Of a DNA stretch of 64,000 nucleotides, positions 45,367 through 54,508 are shown one piece after another (the stretch's first letter is position 1; each line of letters starts with the position of its first letter). The position numbers and the translations under genes were made by a program. The notes below the pieces were generated by a model. The model made no database searches, was not told the origin of the DNA, and saw only the letters and a list, made by a program, of their open reading frames with translations. This DNA comes from an uncultured Pseudovibrio sp. (GTDB taxonomy: Bacteria; Pseudomonadota; Alphaproteobacteria; Rhizobiales; Stappiaceae). Location of the stretch: positions 1 to 64,000 of the forward strand of contig CANMBS010000006.1 in the NCBI GenBank assembly GCA_947496145.1. Reading direction: 5' to 3'.

Positions 45367-46653
45367 ATGCCAGTCGATTGCTGCATGGTAAAAGCTTCTC
45401 TTGTTTCGCTCCTTGCGATTATTATCGCCAGCGCTCTTGCGCAGCTGGCAAGCTCTGCCCTGATGACGAGCATGCCGTTGCAAATCGCCCACGTGGGTGG
45501 GTCTGCTTCGCAAGCCGGACTTGTTGCGGGTGCTTATTCGCTTGGATTTATGGCTGGATGTATGCGCGGCGTGCGTATGATCACCCGAACCGGGCATATC
45601 CGTGCATTTTCAGGAGCTGCGGGCTTAACTGCACTCCTTGTGCTCTTCTTTAAAAATACAGAGAGCGTAATTTTGTGGGCAGCCCTCAGGTTCTTTATGG
45701 GGGCTGCATTTGCGGTGCTCTTTGCTACCGCAGATGCATGGCTCAATCAGAGTACTCAGGATGCTGTACGTGGGCGTGTCCTCTCGGTGAACTCCATTGT
45801 TGTTGGGGGTATGGCTATACTATCTCAGATCTTTGTTGCTCATTTCAGCGAGGTTCCTGCGGAAATGATGGAGTTGCTCTGTGCGATTTTGCTGGCTGCT
45901 GTTGTTCTATTATGTATGACACGCTCAGTTCCACCGCGAACCTGTAAAAGCAAACGAGTTAAACTGCGAGAAATCTGGGCTCAGTCTCCAGTGGCCGTTC
46001 TGGGAGTATTTTGCGCGGGTGCAATTGTGACCAGCCTTTTGACAGTTATTCCGTTTTCACTTTATGAAGCAGGCGTTGGCAGCAGCACTACGGCACTCAT
46101 GATCGCTATGCTTTACATTGGACGCCTGTTGTTTCAGTGGCCTTTGGGAAGCTTGTCTGACCAGATTGACCGCAGATGGCTGATTTTGGGTTCCTCCGCC
46201 TCGATTGCTACAATTCTGCTTTGCTTCTTGATTTTTGAACCGTTTTCCGGCTGGAATTCTCAGTTCCTGCGGAATTACCAGTTGCTGAGTATTTTGGGTT
46301 TGGTGTTGATTGTACTTGGTGGCTTGTCTTTTCCATTACACTCATTGTGTGTGGCACATGCGTTTGAAAAGAAACCTCAGAACAGCGTCGCGCTTTCTAC
46401 ATTTCTTCTTTTTATCTGGGCCGCAGGCAGTGTTGCCGGACCAACACTCATAAGCATTCTGGCCCCACTGCTGGGAGCTAAAACTCCTGACCTGCTTCTG
46501 ATTGGCTTAAGTGGTATGCTGGCTCTCTTTACAGCCTTCAGACTTCGACTGTCGAAAGGACCAATTTTGCGGCGTGCACTGCGCAAAAGCCTGCTCGTTG
46601 GTGGCACCGTTCATTACGCCTCCTTTCATCAAGCGCAAGCGCCTGACAAGTAA
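45367..46653 (+). CDS. MFS transporter (YcaD-like)
   Basis: A 428-residue, 12-helix major facilitator. The N-terminal half shows GLVAGAYSLGFMAGC, the conserved loop with RFFMGAAFAVLFATADAW and the NQSTQDAVRGRVLS segment seen in YcaD-type proteins. A long central loop (about 178-202) is basic. The last 30 residues are basic and cytoplasmic. ATG 45367 is taken as start; ATG 45385 is an alternative. Substrate unknown. It ends 150 bp before tRNA-Val. Confidence 0.88.
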   Translation: MPVDCCMVKASLVSLLAIIIASALAQLASSALMTSMPLQIAHVGGSASQAGLVAGAYSLGFMAGCMRGVRMITRTGHIRAFSGAAGLTALLVLFFKNTESVILWAALRFFMGAAFAVLFATADAWLNQSTQDAVRGRVLSVNSIVVGGMAILSQIFVAHFSEVPAEMMELLCAILLAAVVLLCMTRSVPPRTCKSKRVKLREIWAQSPVAVLGVFCAGAIVTSLLTVIPFSLYEAGVGSSTTALMIAMLYIGRLLFQWPLGSLSDQIDRRWLILGSSASIATILLCFLIFEPFSGWNSQFLRNYQLLSILGLVLIVLGGLSFPLHSLCVAHAFEKKPQNSVALSTFLLFIWAAGSVAGPTLISILAPLLGAKTPDLLLIGLSGMLALFTAFRLRLSKGPILRRALRKSLLVGGTVHYASFHQAQAPDK

Positions 46654-46805
46654 GGGCTTTATCCAGACACAGCTCAATATAACCGTGTGCGAGATATATC
46701 TTTTATGTGAGGAATTTGGCATGGGAAAAGTTTTAAAAGGACTTGCGAGAACCCGGCAAAGGACCTAAACACCTCCTCACGCCACACAGCGTACCACCCA
46801 GACGG

Positions 46806-46881
<76 letters not shown>

Positions 46882-46904
46882 TTCCTTCCCCTGAAAGCTG
46901 TCAG

Positions 46905-46932
46905 TCTCCCGAATATTCGCGGAGGCTTTTTT
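46905..46932 (+). terminator. Intrinsic terminator of tRNA-Val
   Basis: CTCCCGAA (46906-46913) and TTCGCGGAG (46916-46924) form a bulged stem followed by GCTTTTTTG. Confidence 0.75.
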
Positions 46933-47057
46933 GTTTCTATCATGCATTAGTCTTGCAAGCTCCACGTAATACACCATATGACACGAGTGCGGGTAACCGC
47001 TTTTCTTTGCGGGTGAACCTCACCTAAAAACTGCATTGCATAGGGGCAAGATTTCTT

Positions 47058-47240
47058 ATGGATCGGATTTTTTTATTTATCGGCAAAACCTTTGCAGCCT
47101 CTGTCATGCTGTTCTTTGTTGTGGTTGTCTTCCAGAGTGTAATGTATGGCGGACCTGCGCGAGATGTGGCTGCATTTATTTCTGGCGCTGGCGGAGTTTC
47201 CTACACCTCTTACATGGCGATCAGAAACAGAAATTCATGA
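47058..47240 (+). CDS. Small single-span membrane protein
   Basis: A 60-residue protein with one strong hydrophobic helix (about residues 10-28, AASVMLFFVVVVFQSVM), short charged ends and a C-terminal basic tail (MAIRNRNS). A GGGGCAAG stretch lies about ten bases upstream of the ATG. A bidirectional terminator follows 20 bp after the stop, consistent with a real transcription unit. No family recognised. Confidence 0.6.
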   Translation: MDRIFLFIGKTFAASVMLFFVVVVFQSVMYGGPARDVAAFISGAGGVSYTSYMAIRNRNS

Positions 47241-47261
47241 GGCAACCATTATGCCTATGCA

Positions 47262-47285
47262 AAAAGGGAGCCGAAGCTCCCTTTT
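47262..47285. terminator. Bidirectional intrinsic terminator
   Basis: A perfect 10-bp stem AAAAGGGAGC / GCTCCCTTTT with a CGAA tetraloop between the convergent small membrane protein and trpB genes. Confidence 0.9.
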
Positions 47286-47309
47286 AAACTGCCCGGTAAT
47301 CCAGATTGA

Positions 47310-48527
47310 TCAGATTTTCAGATCTTCGCCAGTACCAAAGTTATCTGCCACGTAATCCAGATCCTTATCGCCACGACCTGACAGGTTTACCAAAATAGTC
47401 TCACCCGGGCATTCCTTTGCGAGCTTCATCGCGTAGGCAACGGCATGAGAGCTTTCCAACGCAGGAATAATGCCTTCGTAGCGAGACAATGCCCAAAACG
47501 CCTGAAGCGTTTCCTCATCGGTTGCTGAACTGTAATGCACCTTCCCGATATCATGCAGGTAGGAATGCTCTGGACCGACACCCGGATAATCCAGACCCGA
47601 AGCAATGGAATGGACCGGAGCCGGGTTGCCATCTGCATCTTCCAGAACACGGCACTTGAAGCCATGCAACATACCTGGCTTACCGAAGGTCATTGTTGCA
47701 GCATGCTGACCCAGTTCCGGGCCTTTACCCATTGGCTCAACGCCATGCAGCTTGACCGCCTTGTCCTGAATGAAGCCTGAGAACAGCCCCATGGCATTGG
47801 AGCCACCGCCGACACATGCGACTGCATGATCTGGCAGATAGCCTGTCATTTCCATAAATTGCTCGCGCGCCTCGATGCCGACAATTTGCTGGAAGTCGCG
47901 CACCATGCGCGGGAATGGGTGCGGACCAACAACGGAGCCAATAGCAAAAAGGGCTTCATCGGCCTGCTCAAGATAAGAGGTAAATGCAGAATCTACCGCT
48001 TCCTTCAGCGTCCGGCCACCAAAACCAACCGGAACAAGCTTTGCGCCAAGGAGCTGCATGCGGACCACGTTTGGATGCTCTTTTTCAATATCCACCTCGC
48101 CCATATGGATTTCGCATTCCAACTCAAAGTAGGCAGCTGCGGTTGCAAGCGCCACACCATGCTGCCCTGCCCCGGTTTCAGCAATAAGCTTCTTTTTGCC
48201 CATATGCTTTGCAAGCAACGCCTCTGCCATGCAATGGTTGAGCTTATGTGCCCCGGAATGGTTCAGGTCTTCACGCTTGAGATAAATGTTTGCGCCTGTT
48301 CCGATCCGGTTGGACAGATTGCGGGCATGGGAGACTGGTGTAGGACGCCCCTGAAAGTGCTTACGAATATAACGCAGTTGATTGATATAGGAGGCATCAC
48401 CGGAGATTTTGTCGTAAGCTTTTGCGATCTCTTCGAATTGAGGCACCAGCTCTGGCGGCAAAAATGCACCACCATAGTCTCCAAAGTAACCTTCCTTATT
48501 TGGAAATTCCTTTAAATAGTTGTCCAT
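47310..48527 (-). CDS. trpB: Tryptophan synthase beta subunit homologue, without trpA
   Basis: A 405-residue PLP enzyme of the TrpB family, which joins indole and serine. The PLP lysine is Lys95 in HSGAHKLNH, Glu117 lies in AETGAGQHG, the phosphate loop is VGGGSNAMG and SGRGDKD ends the domain. It departs from the usual TrpB text: HKLNH replaces HKINN and [12 protein letters not shown] replaces the usual GxFGG-VPE segment. No trpA or trpF is adjacent. It may be the only TrpB, or a second copy used for indole salvage; other copies cannot be seen here. Confidence 0.88.
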   Translation of the reverse strand: MDNYLKEFPNKEGYFGDYGGAFLPPELVPQFEEIAKAYDKISGDASYINQLRYIRKHFQGRPTPVSHARNLSNRIGTGANIYLKREDLNHSGAHKLNHCMAEALLAKHMGKKKLIAETGAGQHGVALATAAAYFELECEIHMGEVDIEKEHPNVVRMQLLGAKLVPVGFGGRTLKEAVDSAFTSYLEQADEALFAIGSVVGPHPFPRMVRDFQQIVGIEAREQFMEMTGYLPDHAVACVGGGSNAMGLFSGFIQDKAVKLHGVEPMGKGPELGQHAATMTFGKPGMLHGFKCRVLEDADGNPAPVHSIASGLDYPGVGPEHSYLHDIGKVHYSSATDEETLQAFWALSRYEGIIPALESSHAVAYAMKLAKECPGETILVNLSGRGDKDLDYVADNFGTGEDLKI

Positions 48528-48673
48528 TTATTCGCCCGCTCCGTGAAACTAGTAGTTCTGACAGGTAATGCTACTTTAAGCAGTTCACGGCAATCCATCG
48601 GAAATTTGTAGTAGCCACTGATTTTTGCGGGCCTACCTTGATTGTGAGCCAACTACTCTTACAAGCGCACACA

Positions 48674-48700
48674 AAAACCCCGGCGCAAGGCCGGGGTTTT
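48674..48700 (-). terminator. Intrinsic terminator of the dppA-like gene
   Basis: AAAACCCCGGC (48674-48684) pairs with GCCGGGGTTTT (48690-48700), an 11-bp stem; on the minus strand the stem runs into GGGGTTTTTGTG. Confidence 0.9.
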
Positions 48701-48758
48701 CAGTTCTTCACTCTCAAATCCTGCATGCCTGCTAAACGCTGGCCATGCATATTCTGAG

Positions 48759-50342
48759 TTACTTCAGATCGACGCCATAGAAGATGTGACCACCGAATGG
48801 ATCAACTTTGTAGTTCTGAACCTTCACAGAGATCGGCTCAGAAACAACAGAGTGAGCGATGGTTGCCCATGGTGCTTCACGCTTGAAGACCACCTGCGCC
48901 TGCTCGTAGAGCTTGGTGCGCTCAGCGACATCTGATGTTACTTTTGCTTTTTGAAGCAGGTCTTCAAACTCAGCATTACACCAGTTAGCGCGGTTCGCCT
49001 CGCCAACGCCCTCACAACCGAGAAGAACTCCGAGGAAGTTATCCGGATCACCGTTGTCACCAGTCCAGCCAAGAAGAACGGCACCATCACGGTTCACATC
49101 CTTGGAACGCTTCAGATACTCGCCCCACTCATAACTGACGATCTCAACGCCAACACCAATTTTTGCAAAGTTACCCTGAATAACTTCCGCCATGCGACGT
49201 GCATTCGGGTTATATGGACGCTGAACCGGCATTGCCCAGATCTTCATCTTAAGATCTTTCACACCAGCTTCATCCAGCATCTTCTTTGCCATTTCCGGAT
49301 CGAATGGATCATCCTGAAGGTCAGCATTATAAGACCAGATGGTTGGCGGGATTGGATTGGATGCCGCCTTACCTGCACCCTGGAACACAGCATCCAGAAT
49401 CGCCTGCTTGTCGATTGCCATGTTCAGGGCCTTGCGAACTTTCACATTATCAAATGGCGCAACTTTTGTGTTGTAAGCCATATAACCAACATTCAAGCCT
49501 TCCTGCTGCATCAGATTGATAGCAGGATCTTCTTTCATTGACGCAAGGTCTGCCGGGTGCGGATAAGGCATCACATGACATTCACCAGCTTTAAGCTTCT
49601 GGTAGCGAACTGATGCGTCTGGTGTAATTGCAAACACAAGAGTGTCAATCGGAGCCTTACCAGACCAGTAGTCCGGATGGGCTTTATAGCGGATCATCGC
49701 GTCTTTTTGATAGGCAACAAGCTGGAATGGCCCGGTACCAACAGGGTTCTGATCAAAGTTGTCTTTGTTGTCCGCCATTTTGTCTGCATATTCCGCAGAA
49801 TGTATAGATGCGAAGTCCATCGCCAGATTCGCAATCATCGGAGCTTCCGGACGACTCAGCACAAACTTGACGGTGTAATCATCCACTTTTACGATCTCTT
49901 TGATAAGAGAAGGCATGGACATGGCGTTAAAGTACTCGTAAGTGCCACCGGAAACATCATGATAGGGATGGTCTTCATTACCCTGACGCTCAAATGTGAA
50001 AATCACATCATCTGCATTGAAATCACGTGAAGGCGTGAAGTGTTTGGTGGTATGAAACTTTACACCCTTACGCAGATTGAAGGTGTATTCCTTACCGTCC
50101 TCAGAGACACTCCAGCTTTCTGCCAGTGCAGGAACAATGCTGGTCGTCCCGCGCTCAAACTCAACCAGCTTATTATATACGTTTTTAGAAGAAGCATCGA
50201 AAGTCGTCCCTGCTGTATAGAGAGCCGGGGTAAATCCGTCTGGCGAAGCCTCAGAACAATAAACCAGTGTTTTTGCCATAGCTGGCGCAGCAAATGCCAT
50301 TGTGGCGGCCAGAACGCTGCCCATCAGAATTGATTTTTTCAT
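48759..50342 (-). CDS. Dipeptide-binding protein, second copy (DppA family)
   Basis: A 527-residue periplasmic solute-binding protein of the SBP5/DppA family. The signal peptide ends at APAMA (about residue 23); the mature N terminus KTLVYCSEASPDGFTP is nearly that of E. coli DppA. The WSVSEDGKEYTFNLRKGVKFH segment and C-terminal KREAPWATIAHS are family hallmarks. It is about three-quarters identical by eye to the binding protein at 54509. ATG 50342 is chosen for GGGG eight bases upstream. It lies after dppF but behind a strong terminator, so it has its own promoter. Confidence 0.93.
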   Translation of the reverse strand: MKKSILMGSVLAATMAFAAPAMAKTLVYCSEASPDGFTPALYTAGTTFDASSKNVYNKLVEFERGTTSIVPALAESWSVSEDGKEYTFNLRKGVKFHTTKHFTPSRDFNADDVIFTFERQGNEDHPYHDVSGGTYEYFNAMSMPSLIKEIVKVDDYTVKFVLSRPEAPMIANLAMDFASIHSAEYADKMADNKDNFDQNPVGTGPFQLVAYQKDAMIRYKAHPDYWSGKAPIDTLVFAITPDASVRYQKLKAGECHVMPYPHPADLASMKEDPAINLMQQEGLNVGYMAYNTKVAPFDNVKVRKALNMAIDKQAILDAVFQGAGKAASNPIPPTIWSYNADLQDDPFDPEMAKKMLDEAGVKDLKMKIWAMPVQRPYNPNARRMAEVIQGNFAKIGVGVEIVSYEWGEYLKRSKDVNRDGAVLLGWTGDNGDPDNFLGVLLGCEGVGEANRANWCNAEFEDLLQKAKVTSDVAERTKLYEQAQVVFKREAPWATIAHSVVSEPISVKVQNYKVDPFGGHIFYGVDLK

Positions 50343-50713
50343 TTCTCGTGTCCCCAATCACCTTAAGTGAATGCAAAAGCCAAGGCCTTTGGTCATTTAC
50401 AGAAACTGCTTTTGCAGTTTTCCTATTTGGGTTCACAGTGCTTCATCACCGGAGTGCTTCTTGCTTCTCGACACACTTTTACCTGAACGCCTCACCTACC
50501 GAGGTGTATTGAGCAAAGATATCAATGAATAAAGCCGTGGCAGAGCAGACGCCCGCTCCCCGCTGCAATGTGTCCTCCCCGGCACAACCTTGTGAAGCAG
50601 CTGCAAACGTGAATACTCTATACGTAATTGTCGGTAGAATCTCCCCTTAATTGCGTAATTTTCAAAGAATATGTTTCAAAACATCGTAAAATGGGGAAAA
50701 ATAGCCGTAAAAT
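50343..50713. other. Intergenic region upstream of the second dppA
   Basis: About 370 bp between the dppF terminator and the second binding-protein gene, with no convincing ORF or RNA. The promoter of that gene must lie here; no consensus pair stands out. Confidence 0.5.
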
Positions 50714-50753
50714 AACAAAGAGGGTCTCCTCTGCTGAGAAGACCCTCTTTGTT
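50714..50753 (-). terminator. Intrinsic terminator of the dpp operon
   Basis: AACAAAGAGGGTCT (50714-50727) pairs with AGACCCTCTTTGTT (50740-50753), a perfect 14-bp stem with a 12-base loop, 37 bp after the dppF stop. The T-rich strand forms part of the stem. Confidence 0.88.
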
Positions 50754-50789
50754 GAAACTTGTAAATTCAGTCCAATACAATGATATGGA

Positions 50790-51617
50790 CTAATGAGAAG
50801 CAGCAAGCCTTGCCTTGATATGTGCCACATCAGCTTGCGGCGTCGCTTTGAACAGCGTACGGGTGTACTCGTGCTGCGGGTTACCAAAAACTGCTTCCTG
50901 AGGACCGTACTCCACTACCTCACCAAAATACATCACCATTACTTTGTCTGCAATGTAGCGCACGACTGACAAGTCATGGGAAATAAACAGGTAGGTGAGA
51001 TTGAACTCGTCTTGCAGATCAGCAAGCAGATTAAGGATTTGTGCCTGAACAGACAGATCCAATGCAGAGACCGGTTCATCCAAAATCAGCAAAGAAGGAT
51101 TGAGCACTAGTGCGCGTCCGATGGCTACACGCTGACGCTGTCCACCTGAGAACATGTGCGGATAGCGACTGTAATGCTCAGGACCAAGACCAACCTTAAT
51201 CAGCATCTCCATAGCCTTATCGCGACGTTCTGCTGGTGTCATGTCAGTGTTGATCATGAGCGGTTCGGTGAGCACATCTCCAATACGCTGACGCGGATTC
51301 AAAGACCCATAGGGGTTCTGAAACACAATCTGCACTTTGGAGCGCATTTCTTTGGTCAGCTTTTCAGTGGCAATGTTGATCGGTTTACCTTCGATGAGAA
51401 GCTCACCTTCGGTTGCCGGATCAATCAGTGTCAGGATGCGAGCGAGCGTGGACTTGCCACAGCCAGATTCACCAACAACGGCAAGAGTTTTGCCGCGCTC
51501 AAGAGAGAAGCTCACGCCTTTTAGTGCACGATTTACATGCTCTTTGCCAAAGAGCCCTTCTTTGGTCCGGTATTCGCGTACCAGATTGCGGGCTTCAAGG
51601 ATGATATCTTGAGCCAT
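50790..51617 (-). CDS. dppF: Dipeptide ABC transporter ATPase DppF
   Basis: A 275-residue ATPase. Walker A is GESGCGKST, the Q loop QIVFQNPYGSLNPRQ, signature FSGGQRQRVAIGRAL, Walker B SLLILDEPVSALD and switch His FISHDLSVV. The C-terminal oligopeptide-transporter extension (FGEVVEYGPQEAVFGNP) identifies the OppF/DppF group. Its start codon overlaps the dppD stop by one base. Last gene of dppA-B-C-D-F. Confidence 0.95.
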   Translation of the reverse strand: MAQDIILEARNLVREYRTKEGLFGKEHVNRALKGVSFSLERGKTLAVVGESGCGKSTLARILTLIDPATEGELLIEGKPINIATEKLTKEMRSKVQIVFQNPYGSLNPRQRIGDVLTEPLMINTDMTPAERRDKAMEMLIKVGLGPEHYSRYPHMFSGGQRQRVAIGRALVLNPSLLILDEPVSALDLSVQAQILNLLADLQDEFNLTYLFISHDLSVVRYIADKVMVMYFGEVVEYGPQEAVFGNPQHEYTRTLFKATPQADVAHIKARLAASH

Positions 51618-52459
51618 TAGGAAGCACCTCCGTCGCCAAGGTGGAAATCAGAGACTGTTGGCAAACGATCACCGGTTGCATTTTCAGGAAGTGCAGACAA
51701 CAGCGCTTTTGTGTAGGGATTTTGCGGGCTTTCGAAGAGCGAGAGTACATCTGCCTCTTCCATCTTCTTCCCTTTGTACTGCACAATCACACGATCAGCT
51801 GTTTCTGCCACAACGCCCATGTCGTGAGTGATCATGATCAGGCCCATGCCGCTTTCATGCTGCAGGTCCAGCAGAAGATCGAGGATCTGTTTCTGGATCG
51901 TTACGTCAAGCGCTGTCGTTGGCTCATCTGCAATCAGCAGTTTTGGTTTGCAGGCGATTGCCATGGCTATCATGACGCGCTGACACTGGCCGCCAGACAT
52001 CTGGTGTGGAAATTTTTTCAAAGCCTTTGCAGACTCTGGCATTCCCACAGCCTCCAGCAGTTCAATGGCGCGGGCTTTGCGCTCACCACGTTTGAGCTCA
52101 GTATGTTCCTTCAGGGTCTCATCAATCTGCGCCCCGACTGTAAAACATGGATTCAGACTGGCAATTGGCTCCTGAAAGATCATGGAAATGTCTTTACCAA
52201 TAATCTTCCGGCGCTCTTTTGCTGACATTGTCAGAAGGTCAAATCCCTCGAACTCCATCTTATCGGCCCACAAGTGACCGTTGTTTGCCAGAAGTCCCAT
52301 AACGGCGAGCATAGCAACGGATTTACCGGAACCACTTTCACCAACAACAGCAAGCACTTCACCTGGATCGACAGAGTAGCTCACACCATCAAGAGCACGA
52401 AAACGTCCATTAACTGTATCGAACTCAACTGTGAGGTTTTCAATTTCGAGAAGGGCCAT
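51617..52459 (-). CDS. dppD: Dipeptide ABC transporter ATPase DppD
   Basis: A 280-residue ATPase with Walker [11 protein letters not shown] loop [14 protein letters not shown], signature [15 protein letters not shown], Walker [12 protein letters not shown] and switch His ITHDMGV. Two details are unusual: Val in place of the common Ser/Thr at the end of Walker A (which OppD-type proteins share) and Cys within the signature. Pairs with DppF to energise uptake. Two bases separate it from dppC. Confidence 0.95.
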   Translation of the reverse strand: MALLEIENLTVEFDTVNGRFRALDGVSYSVDPGEVLAVVGESGSGKSVAMLAVMGLLANNGHLWADKMEFEGFDLLTMSAKERRKIIGKDISMIFQEPIASLNPCFTVGAQIDETLKEHTELKRGERKARAIELLEAVGMPESAKALKKFPHQMSGGQCQRVMIAMAIACKPKLLIADEPTTALDVTIQKQILDLLLDLQHESGMGLIMITHDMGVVAETADRVIVQYKGKKMEEADVLSLFESPQNPYTKALLSALPENATGDRLPTVSDFHLGDGGAS

Positions 52460-52461
52460 GC

Positions 52462-53361
52462 TCAGCTCCTCTTCAGCTTTGGATCGAGAGCATCACGCAG
52501 ACCATCACCGATCAGGTTGATTGCCAGCACAGTTGACAAGATTGCAAGTCCCGGGAATGTAACGACCCATGGCGCACGCAGGATAAACTCACGGCTTTCT
52601 GCCAGCATCGTGCCCCATTCAGGTGTTGGAGGCTGAGCCCCCATGCCCAGAAAGCCCAGAGCTGCTGCATCAAGGATGGCGGTTGAGAATGACAGTGCAG
52701 CCTGCACAATCAGCGGGGCCATACAGTTTGGCAGCACGGTCACAAACATCAGGCGCATGGTTCTGACGCCGGAAACGCGGGCAGCCATGACATATTCCCG
52801 GCTCATCTCAGACATGACTGATGCACGTGTCAGGCGCACGTAGTATGGTTGCTGCACGACCGCAATCGCAATCATTGCATTGATGAGGGATGGTCCCAGA
52901 ACAGCAACCAGCACCAAAGCCAGAAGCAAGGAAGGAAACGCCAGAATGATATCCATGATACGCATGATGACCGTATCAATCCAACCGCCAAAGGTACCCG
53001 CAATCAGTCCGAGGCACACGCCAACGACCAGCGCTACAGAAACAACCACAACACCAATAAAGAGCGAATACTGACTGCCGTAGATCAATCTTGAAAGCAG
53101 GTCACGGCCAATTGCATCGGTACCAAGAATATACGTCCAGTTTCCGCCCTCTTGCCATACAGGTGGCAGTAAAAGTGAATCACTGTTCAGCTCAATGGCA
53201 GAATGAGGTGCAATTACACTTGCCAGCAGCGCAACAACGACTAAGGCGAGAAAGAAGATAAGACCGGCTACCGCGCCTTTATTGGTGCGGAAATGCCTCC
53301 AGAAGTTCATTATCAATTCAAACCGGGTATCCGGCGCGGAATTTTGTGTCACGTCAGCCAT
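52462..53361 (-). CDS. dppC: Dipeptide ABC transporter permease DppC
   Basis: A 299-residue inner-membrane permease with six helices. The N-terminal OppC segment (FWRHFRTNKGAVAGLIFFLA) is followed by ILGTDAIGRDLLSRLIYGS and the EAA coupling loop AARVSGVRTMRLMFVTVLPN near residue 200. Forms the channel with DppB. Three bases from dppB. Confidence 0.95.
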   Translation of the reverse strand: MADVTQNSAPDTRFELIMNFWRHFRTNKGAVAGLIFFLALVVVALLASVIAPHSAIELNSDSLLLPPVWQEGGNWTYILGTDAIGRDLLSRLIYGSQYSLFIGVVVVSVALVVGVCLGLIAGTFGGWIDTVIMRIMDIILAFPSLLLALVLVAVLGPSLINAMIAIAVVQQPYYVRLTRASVMSEMSREYVMAARVSGVRTMRLMFVTVLPNCMAPLIVQAALSFSTAILDAAALGFLGMGAQPPTPEWGTMLAESREFILRAPWVVTFPGLAILSTVLAINLIGDGLRDALDPKLKRS

Positions 53362-53364
53362 GCT

Positions 53365-54381
53365 TTACTCCGTGTGCCGAATTTTTGGGTTAATCAGACC
53401 ATAAAGCAGGTCAACCACAAGGTTAACGATCATGACAATCACAGCGATCATCAACAAACCGCCCTGTACTGACGGGTAATCACGGCGGAAGATGCTATCA
53501 ACCATCCACTTACCGACCCCAGGCCATGAGAAAATATTTTCCGTCAGGATCGCCCCTGCAAACAGGACACCAATCTGAAGGCCGATAATTGTGATAACCG
53601 GGATAAGTGCGTTGCGCAGTGCATGAACGCCAATCACACGAAAGTTAGAAAGACCCTTTGCGCGTGCTGTACGCACATAATCTTCATCCAAAACTTCCAG
53701 CATGGCTGAACGTGTCTGGCGGGCGATTACGGCCAGCGGAATTGTCCCCAGCACAACAGTTGGAAGAATCAGGTGCTGGACTGCTGAGGCAAATGCTCCG
53801 GGCTGGTCAACAAACCAGGTATCAATCAGCATGAAGCCAGTTACAGGTTCGTCAATCCAATAGTTGATCAGGTCGATACGCCCGGACACGGGTGTCCACC
53901 CCAGAGTTCCCGAGAATAGAATGATCAGCAGCAAGCCCCACCAAAAGATTGGCATTGAATAACCGACCAGCGCTGTTGTCATAACAGAGTGGTCCAGTGT
54001 CTTACCGCGTTTAACCGCAGCAATGATGCCTGCTGGCAGACCAACCACAATAGCGAAGATAATTGCACAGACGCCCAATTCCACTGTTGCAGGAAACAGC
54101 GTCATAAACTCTTGAAGAACAGGCTGCTTTGTAACAATGGAGACTCCCAGATCACCCTGAAACAGTTTGCCCAGATAAGAAAGATATTGCTGCCATATCG
54201 GTTCGTTATAACCAAATTTTACCATAAGCTCCTGATAGCGTTCAGGGTCGACACCCCGTTCACCAGCCAAAAGCAGGATTGGATCGCCCGGCAGCAAGCG
54301 AATGAAGAAGAATGAGGTCAGCGTTACCCCGATAAATGTCGGGACCAGAAGCCCAATTTTTTTTAATATGAGACGAAGCAT
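53365..54381 (-). CDS. dppB: Dipeptide ABC transporter permease DppB
   Basis: A 338-residue permease of the OppB/DppB group. TM1 lies at about 9-30 (LLVPTFIGVTLTSFFFIRLL) followed by PGDPI; the EAA loop is DYVRTARAKGLSNFRVIGVHA. A periplasmic insert of about 40 residues (TPVSGRIDLINYWIDEPV) is typical of this subfamily. First gene after the hairpin that separates it from the binding-protein gene. Confidence 0.95.
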   Translation of the reverse strand: MLRLILKKIGLLVPTFIGVTLTSFFFIRLLPGDPILLLAGERGVDPERYQELMVKFGYNEPIWQQYLSYLGKLFQGDLGVSIVTKQPVLQEFMTLFPATVELGVCAIIFAIVVGLPAGIIAAVKRGKTLDHSVMTTALVGYSMPIFWWGLLLIILFSGTLGWTPVSGRIDLINYWIDEPVTGFMLIDTWFVDQPGAFASAVQHLILPTVVLGTIPLAVIARQTRSAMLEVLDEDYVRTARAKGLSNFRVIGVHALRNALIPVITIIGLQIGVLFAGAILTENIFSWPGVGKWMVDSIFRRDYPSVQGGLLMIAVIVMIVNLVVDLLYGLINPKIRHTE

Positions 54382-54449
54382 ACTTCAGTCACACCAATCA
54401 GAGGATAGTCTATCCGCAAGTTTCAACTCGCGGTATGAAAGCCTTTTCC

Positions 54450-54484
54450 AAAAAAGTATCCCGGCGAATACATCGCCGGGATAC
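54450..54484 (-). terminator. Hairpin with T-tract between dppA and dppB
   Basis: GTATCCCGGCGA (54456-54467) pairs with TCGCCGGGATAC (54473-54484), 12 perfect pairs with a 5-base loop, followed on the minus strand by six T. It sits inside the operon after dppA, so it probably reduces read-through and keeps the binding protein in excess over the membrane components. Confidence 0.88.
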
Positions 54485-54508
54485 AAATTGTCCAGCGGAA
54501 AATTATTC

